From: RGIG8785 sp045655245
GTDB taxonomy: Bacteria > Bacillota > Clostridia > RGIG8785
DNA: 9,908 bases
NCBI GenBank assembly: GCA_045655245.1
Contig: JAZOOX010000044.1
Coordinates: 1 to 9,908, forward strand
Direction: 5' to 3'
Shown piece after piece: positions 5,998 through 9,908 of the stretch. The notes beneath the pieces were generated by a model. The model was not told the origin of the DNA, made no database searches, and saw only the letters and a list, made by a program, of their open reading frames with translations. How positions within the stretch are numbered: position 1 is the stretch's first letter; every line of letters begins with the position of its first letter. The translations under genes and the position numbers were made by a program.

Positions 5998-6681
5998 GTG
6001 AGTGAACAAATTCGGATCATGGTGGTTGACGATGATTTAAATATCGGTGAACTGTTGCGTTTATATTTGGAAAAAGAGGGTTATGCCGTTACCGTCTTTG
6101 CGGAAGGGACCGAAGCGCTAAAGGCGTTTCAGGACGGGATCTTTGACCTGGCGTTGCTGGACATCATGTTGCCCGTGATGGACGGCTATCAGATTCTGCG
6201 GGAGATCCGCAAAACCAGTAACATCCCCGTGATGATGCTGACTGCCAAGGGGGAGACTTTTGACAAGGTGCTGGGATTGGAACTGGGCGCCGACGACTAT
6301 GTGGTTAAGCCATTTGAAATCAAAGAGGTGCTGGCGCGTGTCAAAGCCTTGCTTCGTCGTGCCGAACCCAAAAAGAACGATTCTGCCCTGGCTTATCCCG
6401 AACTGGAAATCAACATTAATAACTACGAGTTGAAAGTTCACGGCAAAGTGATGGACATCCCGCCCAAAGAATTGGAACTTCTTTATTTTATGGCATCTCA
6501 CCCCAATCAGGTCTTCACCCGTGAACAGATTTTGGACAAAGTATGGGGATTTGACTTTTTCGGCGAATCCCGCACGGTGGACGTACACATCAAACGCCTT
6601 CGCGAAAAGCTGGACGGTATCAGCGACGCCTGGCAGATTAAGACGGTCTGGAGCGTCGGTTATAAATTCGAGGTGCGATAG
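5998..6681 (+). CDS. OmpR-family response regulator
   Basis: This is a two-component response regulator of 227 residues, normal for the OmpR/PhoB family. The receiver domain (about 5-120) has the acidic cluster D11-D13, phospho-acceptor D55 in LALLDIMLPVMDGYQ, T82 and K104 in the VKPF motif. The winged-helix DNA-binding domain (about 131-226) contains PPKELELLYFMASHPNQVFT, the recognition-helix region SRTVDVHIKRLREKL and the terminal VWSVGYKFE hairpin. It begins with GTG at 5998, supported by AAAAGGAGGT (5981-5990) 7 nt upstream. The kinase gene follows after 3 nt, so the two form an operon. I cannot assign a specific orthologue; the general likeness is to PhoP/WalR/ResD-type regulators. Confidence 0.96.
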   Translation: MSEQIRIMVVDDDLNIGELLRLYLEKEGYAVTVFAEGTEALKAFQDGIFDLALLDIMLPVMDGYQILREIRKTSNIPVMMLTAKGETFDKVLGLELGADDYVVKPFEIKEVLARVKALLRRAEPKKNDSALAYPELEININNYELKVHGKVMDIPPKELELLYFMASHPNQVFTREQILDKVWGFDFFGESRTVDVHIKRLREKLDGISDAWQIKTVWSVGYKFEVR

Positions 6682-6684
6682 TCT

Positions 6685-8127
6685 ATGAAACTTTTTCGAA
6701 AAAGTCTTTTTCACCGTGTGATGGCGCCCGTTATCATCGTGGTACTGTTGAGTATGATGGTGCTGGGTGCTTTCCAGATCCGTAAGCTCAACGACTATGT
6801 GATGAGTCAGGAACAAAGCCGTCTTCTGCATATGGCAGACCGCCTTGCCGAAATGACCTTGGTGGCAGAGGAACAGTATTCTCCCGCCATCGAGCAGTTC
6901 TTTCGTCAGAATATTGATGCCTTGTCACGGGATGCGGGGACTTATATCGTCATTGCCGATGCCCGCGGAAAGACGGTGGCGTGTTCCAATAACTGTAATG
7001 CCGTTACCAACCGCGAACTGGTGCATCAGGATGCCTTCAATCATACCAAAGAGCAACTCGAACCGTATACTCGTATCAACCTGATGGATCTCCGTCAACG
7101 TGAAGAGATGCTGACCGTTGCAACCCCGATTCTGCGGGAAGACCGATTTGTGGGCGCAGTTATCATCTACCAGCCGGTACCCTATCTTGCCGCCGCAAAG
7201 AACGAGGTCATTCGTTACTTCTTGTTTGCGTTTATCGTGGTTTCGGTCATTACCATTTTGTTGTTGCTTTTGGGGATGTCCCGCATTATCCGCCCCATCC
7301 GAAAGGTGCAACGCGCCGCCCGCGCTGTTGCCCGTGGGGATTTCGATACCCATTTGGACATCCGCTCCCAGGACGAAATCGGCGAGCTGGCTACCGACTT
7401 TAATGCTATGACCTTGGCGCTGAAAAACCAGGATCAGACCCAACGGAATTTCATCGGTGACCTCTCCCACGAGTTGCGGACGCCAATGACCACCATGTGC
7501 GGATTTTTAGAAGGGATCATTGATGGGGTGATTCCTCAGGAAGAATCGGAAAAGTATCTTCATATCGTATTGGAAGAAACCCGCCGTCTATCCCGCTTGG
7601 TGAACCAACTCCTTGAAGTGACTCGTATGGAAGCGGGGGAAGTCAAGCTGGAACAAAGACGATTTGACTTAAACGAACTGGTGCGCTTGGTGCTGATATC
7701 TGCCGAGCAACGCATCGTGGAAAAACGGCTGCAAGTTACCGTAGACCTGCCTGAAGAAGCCTGGGCGTACGGCGACCCCGACCAGATCCGGCGGGTGCTG
7801 AATAATTTGACCGATAACGCCGTTAAGTTCACACCCCCCTCGGGTAAGATTGCCATTTCGGTCAAGACCGCAGGCGGGAAGTATCGGATTGCCGTGGAAA
7901 ATACGGGGCGGGGTATCGATGCCGAGGAACTGCCTCGCTTGTTTGACCGCTTTTATAAATCCGATAAGTCCCGGGGTGTAGATAAGAGCGGAGCGGGGCT
8001 GGGTCTTTATATGGTTCGGAACATCCTCAACCAGCACGGCGAGGACGTTGCCGTTACCAGTATCCCAAACGAAAAAACCGTTTTCAACTTTACGCTAAAA
8101 AAAGTTTCGGCAAAGGAACCCTCCTGA
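6685..8127 (+). CDS. Membrane sensor histidine kinase
   Basis: This is the cognate sensor kinase, 480 residues. TM1 is at about 12-31, an extracytoplasmic sensor region at about 33-176 (TYIVIADARGKTVACSNN suggests a Cache/PAS-like fold) and TM2 at about 177-197. HAMP follows at about 198-250, then the dimerisation/phosphoacceptor helix with H262 in FIGDLSHELRTP. The ATPase domain has the N box N374/N378 (NNLTDNAVKFT), G1 box ENTGRG (405-410), F box LFDRFYKSDKS and G2 box GAGLGL (436-441). The usual G1 aspartate is N406 here. GAGGTG near the end of the regulator gene serves as ribosome binding site for the ATG at 6685. The stop codon lies inside the loop of a terminator. The signal is unknown. 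Confidence 0.95.
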   Translation: MKLFRKSLFHRVMAPVIIVVLLSMMVLGAFQIRKLNDYVMSQEQSRLLHMADRLAEMTLVAEEQYSPAIEQFFRQNIDALSRDAGTYIVIADARGKTVACSNNCNAVTNRELVHQDAFNHTKEQLEPYTRINLMDLRQREEMLTVATPILREDRFVGAVIIYQPVPYLAAAKNEVIRYFLFAFIVVSVITILLLLLGMSRIIRPIRKVQRAARAVARGDFDTHLDIRSQDEIGELATDFNAMTLALKNQDQTQRNFIGDLSHELRTPMTTMCGFLEGIIDGVIPQEESEKYLHIVLEETRRLSRLVNQLLEVTRMEAGEVKLEQRRFDLNELVRLVLISAEQRIVEKRLQVTVDLPEEAWAYGDPDQIRRVLNNLTDNAVKFTPPSGKIAISVKTAGGKYRIAVENTGRGIDAEELPRLFDRFYKSDKSRGVDKSGAGLGLYMVRNILNQHGEDVAVTSIPNEKTVFNFTLKKVSAKEPS

Positions 8128-8144
8128 CGGATGGTTCCTTTTTT
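8112..8144 (+). terminator. Intrinsic terminator overlapping the kinase stop codon
   Basis: AAAGGAACC (8112-8120) pairs with GGTTCCTTT (8133-8141), a 9-bp stem with a 12-nt loop, running into a T tract (8139-8144). The kinase TGA (8125-8127) is in the loop. The next reading frame opens immediately after, so any co-transcription of the PBP gene requires read-through. Confidence 0.85.
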
Positions 8145-9788
8145 GTGGGCATACTACTTCCGAAAGGGGTGTTACTTACGGAAAAACGCCTGCACACATT
8201 TCAAAAGGTTTTTCTTTTTTTCTTTCTTCTTTTATTATTACGTCTTTTTTGGTGGTCGGTTCTCTGTCACGATACCCTCAGTCAAGAGGCGGCAAAACAA
8301 CGGGTGGCAACGGCAGACCTGGTTACCGTCCGCGGCAGTATCACTGACCGCAACGGGCTCTCCTTTACCGATTGCAACGAAGGGGAGTTTGCCGTTTGGA
8401 ACGAAGGCGCAGACACCCGAGGCGGCGCGGAGGCGATTGCGGCGCAACTCGGTCTGGACGAAAATCGGGTGATGGAGCAACTTGAAAACCGCAGCCGACT
8501 AACCTTTGGTCCCCTCACCAATCTCTATCCCGTGGAGCGGGCGGGGTTTATGACCTTTCGTTCTTCCATTCGTCAGGACGAAACCAGTCTGGCGCGTCAT
8601 CTGATCGGAATGACCGATGGACAGGGGAAAGGTATCAGTGGATTGGAGTCGGCTTTCGAGTCGGTACTGAACACGGGGCGTAAGCATACGGTCGTAAGTC
8701 TCCGTGATGTTCGTCGCAACCTTTTAAAGCGTTGGGGGTATCTGGAGGCAAATCGTCAAGTGGACACTACACAAAATTTGCGACTTACCTTGGATAAGCC
8801 GTTACAGCAAGCGGTAGAAGAATTGGCGGATGCAGAACTGAAACGGGGAAGTATTCTGGTCAGCGAAGTGGAGAGCGGAGATGTTCTCGCGGCGGTCAGC
8901 CGTCCCCAGTTTAATCCCTACGATCTTTCTGCATCGTTAAAAAGCGGGGCGGGAGAATTTTTGAACCGTTCTTTCTCTTTATATAATGCAGGGTCGGTTT
9001 TCAAAACGGTTGTTGCGGCGGCATCTTTAGAGTACAGTATCGGCATCGGACAGTTTCACTGCACGGGTAGTTATCAGGTCGGTGATCGGGAAGTCACCTG
9101 TTATGACTGTACGGCACACGGTTCGGTAGGACTGGACGAGGCGTATGCAAATTCCTGCAACGGATATTTTGTCTGTCTTGGGGAAAAACTAGGTATGGAA
9201 CGGTTATTGGAAATGGCAGAACGGTTAGGACTTTCTGCACCGGCTACCAACTACCCCGATGAGCCGGAAGGACACTTGCCTGAAATCGAACCTCGCTTGC
9301 CGGGACGCCTGGCAAACTTCTCGGTAGGTCAGGGGGAGTTGTTGGTCACCCCTGCGGCGATGTTGCGTCTGACCGATATCGTTGCCAACGGCGGAATGAT
9401 GCGTACCTTAAATGTTTGTGACAGCATTCGCGACGGACAAGGACTCATGCTCCAACCTTTGCGTCAACCCAAAGGGGAGCGGGTACTGTCGGGACACACC
9501 GCCAAACGGTTGCGGGAAATGATGACCAAAGCCGTTGAAGAAGGTACGGGAAAAAGCGCCGCAAATGAATATACCACAGCGGCAGGTAAAACGGGAACTG
9601 CCGAAACAGGTTGGACGGAAAATGGTGCTCTTCAGGTACACGGCTGGTTTTGTGGATTCTTTCCTGCAGAAGATCCCAAGTATTGTATCACTATTTTTTT
9701 AGAGAACGGACAGAGCGGAGGAAAGTATGCCGCGCCGCTGTTTTCGGTGGTTTCCGAGGCTGTTTTAAAATTTTTTCAAAAAAGTTGA
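8145..9788 (+). CDS. Class B penicillin-binding protein (transpeptidase)
   Basis: This is a membrane-anchored D,D-transpeptidase that cross-links peptidoglycan; 547 residues from the GTG at 8145. One TM helix spans about 22-40, followed by the class B signature VRGSITDRNG (62-71) and a dimerisation/pedestal region. The transpeptidase domain has all three motifs: S284-V-F-K287 (nucleophile), S337-C-N339 and K482-T-G484. The conserved VGQGELLVTPAAM segment is at 394-406. It has FtsI/SpoVD/PbpA-like architecture but I cannot name the subtype; there is no visible PASTA domain. The start is uncertain: 8145 lacks a ribosome binding site and abuts a terminator, GTG 8169 lies inside the best SD-like stretch, and that stretch (8163-8171) is ideally placed for an ACG at 8178. 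No clear promoter lies directly upstream. Confidence 0.93.
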   Translation: MGILLPKGVLLTEKRLHTFQKVFLFFFLLLLLRLFWWSVLCHDTLSQEAAKQRVATADLVTVRGSITDRNGLSFTDCNEGEFAVWNEGADTRGGAEAIAAQLGLDENRVMEQLENRSRLTFGPLTNLYPVERAGFMTFRSSIRQDETSLARHLIGMTDGQGKGISGLESAFESVLNTGRKHTVVSLRDVRRNLLKRWGYLEANRQVDTTQNLRLTLDKPLQQAVEELADAELKRGSILVSEVESGDVLAAVSRPQFNPYDLSASLKSGAGEFLNRSFSLYNAGSVFKTVVAAASLEYSIGIGQFHCTGSYQVGDREVTCYDCTAHGSVGLDEAYANSCNGYFVCLGEKLGMERLLEMAERLGLSAPATNYPDEPEGHLPEIEPRLPGRLANFSVGQGELLVTPAAMLRLTDIVANGGMMRTLNVCDSIRDGQGLMLQPLRQPKGERVLSGHTAKRLREMMTKAVEEGTGKSAANEYTTAAGKTGTAETGWTENGALQVHGWFCGFFPAEDPKYCITIFLENGQSGGKYAAPLFSVVSEAVLKFFQKS

Positions 9789-9793
9789 AAAAA
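9771..9793. repeat. A/T-only-armed inverted repeat at the PBP 3' end
   Basis: TTTTTTCAA and TTGAAAAAA form a perfect 9-bp inverted repeat around AAAAG, spanning the PBP stop codon (9786-9788). With nearly no GC pairs and no following T tract it is a poor terminator. Its position directly upstream of the -35 box at 9798 fits an AT-rich UP-type element for the rrn promoter. Confidence 0.5.
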
Positions 9794-9797
9794 AGGG

Positions 9798-9827
9798 TTG
9801 ACAAAGGTGGAAAAGGTTTGTTATAAT
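9798..9827 (+). promoter_or_regulatory. Strong promoter of an rRNA operon
   Basis: Perfect -35 TTGACA (9798-9803), 18-bp spacer and perfect -10 TATAAT (9822-9827) with TG in the extended -10 position; an A/T-rich tract lies just upstream. Strength, UP-like tract and the leader that follows indicate an rrn promoter. Transcription should start near 9834. Confidence 0.88.
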
Positions 9828-9833
9828 AGCACT

Positions 9834-9908
9834 TGCCGCTGACGAAGCGGGCGATCCTTGAAAACTAAACAGCACAAAGGTTCACGTTAATTTTAAGAGT
9901 AATACTCG
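9834..9908 (+). promoter_or_regulatory. rRNA operon 5' leader with boxA-like antitermination site
   Basis: The transcribed leader begins with a small hairpin (CCGCT/AGCGG, about 9836-9850). GATCCTTGAAAAC at 9853-9865, continuing TAAACAGC, closely resembles the boxA-containing leaders (TCTTTGAAAACTAAACA type) that precede 16S rRNA in Bacillus and Clostridia. The mature 16S sequence is not reached within the window. The rrn identity is therefore an inference from promoter and leader. Confidence 0.78.

Noticed and set aside
6118..6831. 237-codon open frame on the minus strand
   Set aside because: Mirror frame of the response regulator and kinase start; rich in His/Gln as expected for an antisense shadow.
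8202..8245. Pyrimidine-rich T tract in the plus strand that could be a terminator or slippage site
   Set aside because: It simply encodes the Phe/Leu-rich membrane helix of the PBP; no stem precedes it.

Overview
The window looks like a chromosomal segment of a low- to mid-GC Gram-positive anaerobe, most likely a Clostridia (Oscillospirales-like) gut lineage. The reasons are strong AGGAGG ribosome binding sites, sigma-A promoters close to TTGACA/TATAAT, the rpsF-ssb-rpsR order, a cysteine-containing S18, a PF13930-type secreted nuclease lipoprotein and a Firmicutes-style rrn leader. The taxonomic call is inference; no marker rRNA lies inside the window. I saw no CRISPR array, tRNA, insertion sequence or complete prophage gene.

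Left part, minus strand (1-1236): the ribosomal/replication operon rpsF (S6), ssb, rpsR (S18, cut by the window edge) is driven by a near-consensus promoter at 1208-1236. Its short leader contains a perfect 8-bp hairpin whose loop carries a GGAG motif ahead of an alternative rpsF start. Upstream (1240-1500) is a gene-poor stretch holding an imperfect palindrome and a tiny helix-turn-helix remnant.

Middle, minus strand (1503-4934): ychF, guaB and an SDR reductase form a tight operon with one promoter ahead of ychF and an intrinsic terminator after the SDR gene. The guaB product is the unusual Tritrichomonas foetus-type IMP dehydrogenase rather than the usual Bacillus type. The SDR protein resembles the YmfI/EF-P 5-aminopentanone reductase branch more than a fatty-acid FabG. 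Upstream on the same strand (4962-5848) is a lipoprotein nuclease with a C-terminal Cys/His metal-binding-like module.

Right part, plus strand (5856-9908): an OmpR-family response regulator and its histidine kinase are transcribed divergently from the nuclease gene; the two -35 boxes are 7 bp apart. A pair of ATTTAC direct repeats at 11-bp spacing sits between two candidate response-regulator promoters and is a plausible site for self-regulation. The kinase stop codon lies in the loop of an intrinsic terminator. Directly after it comes a class B penicillin-binding protein whose start codon is unclear. The PBP gene ends only 9 bp before the -35 box of a strong extended -10 promoter followed by a boxA-like rRNA leader, so a 16S rRNA gene probably begins just beyond the window. 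The kinase/PBP neighbourhood suggests, but does not prove, a cell-envelope role for the two-component system.

Most of the window is core housekeeping DNA. No wholly new system is evident. The observations most worth following are the protist-like IMP dehydrogenase, the rpsF leader, the response-regulator operator candidate and the HK/PBP junction.
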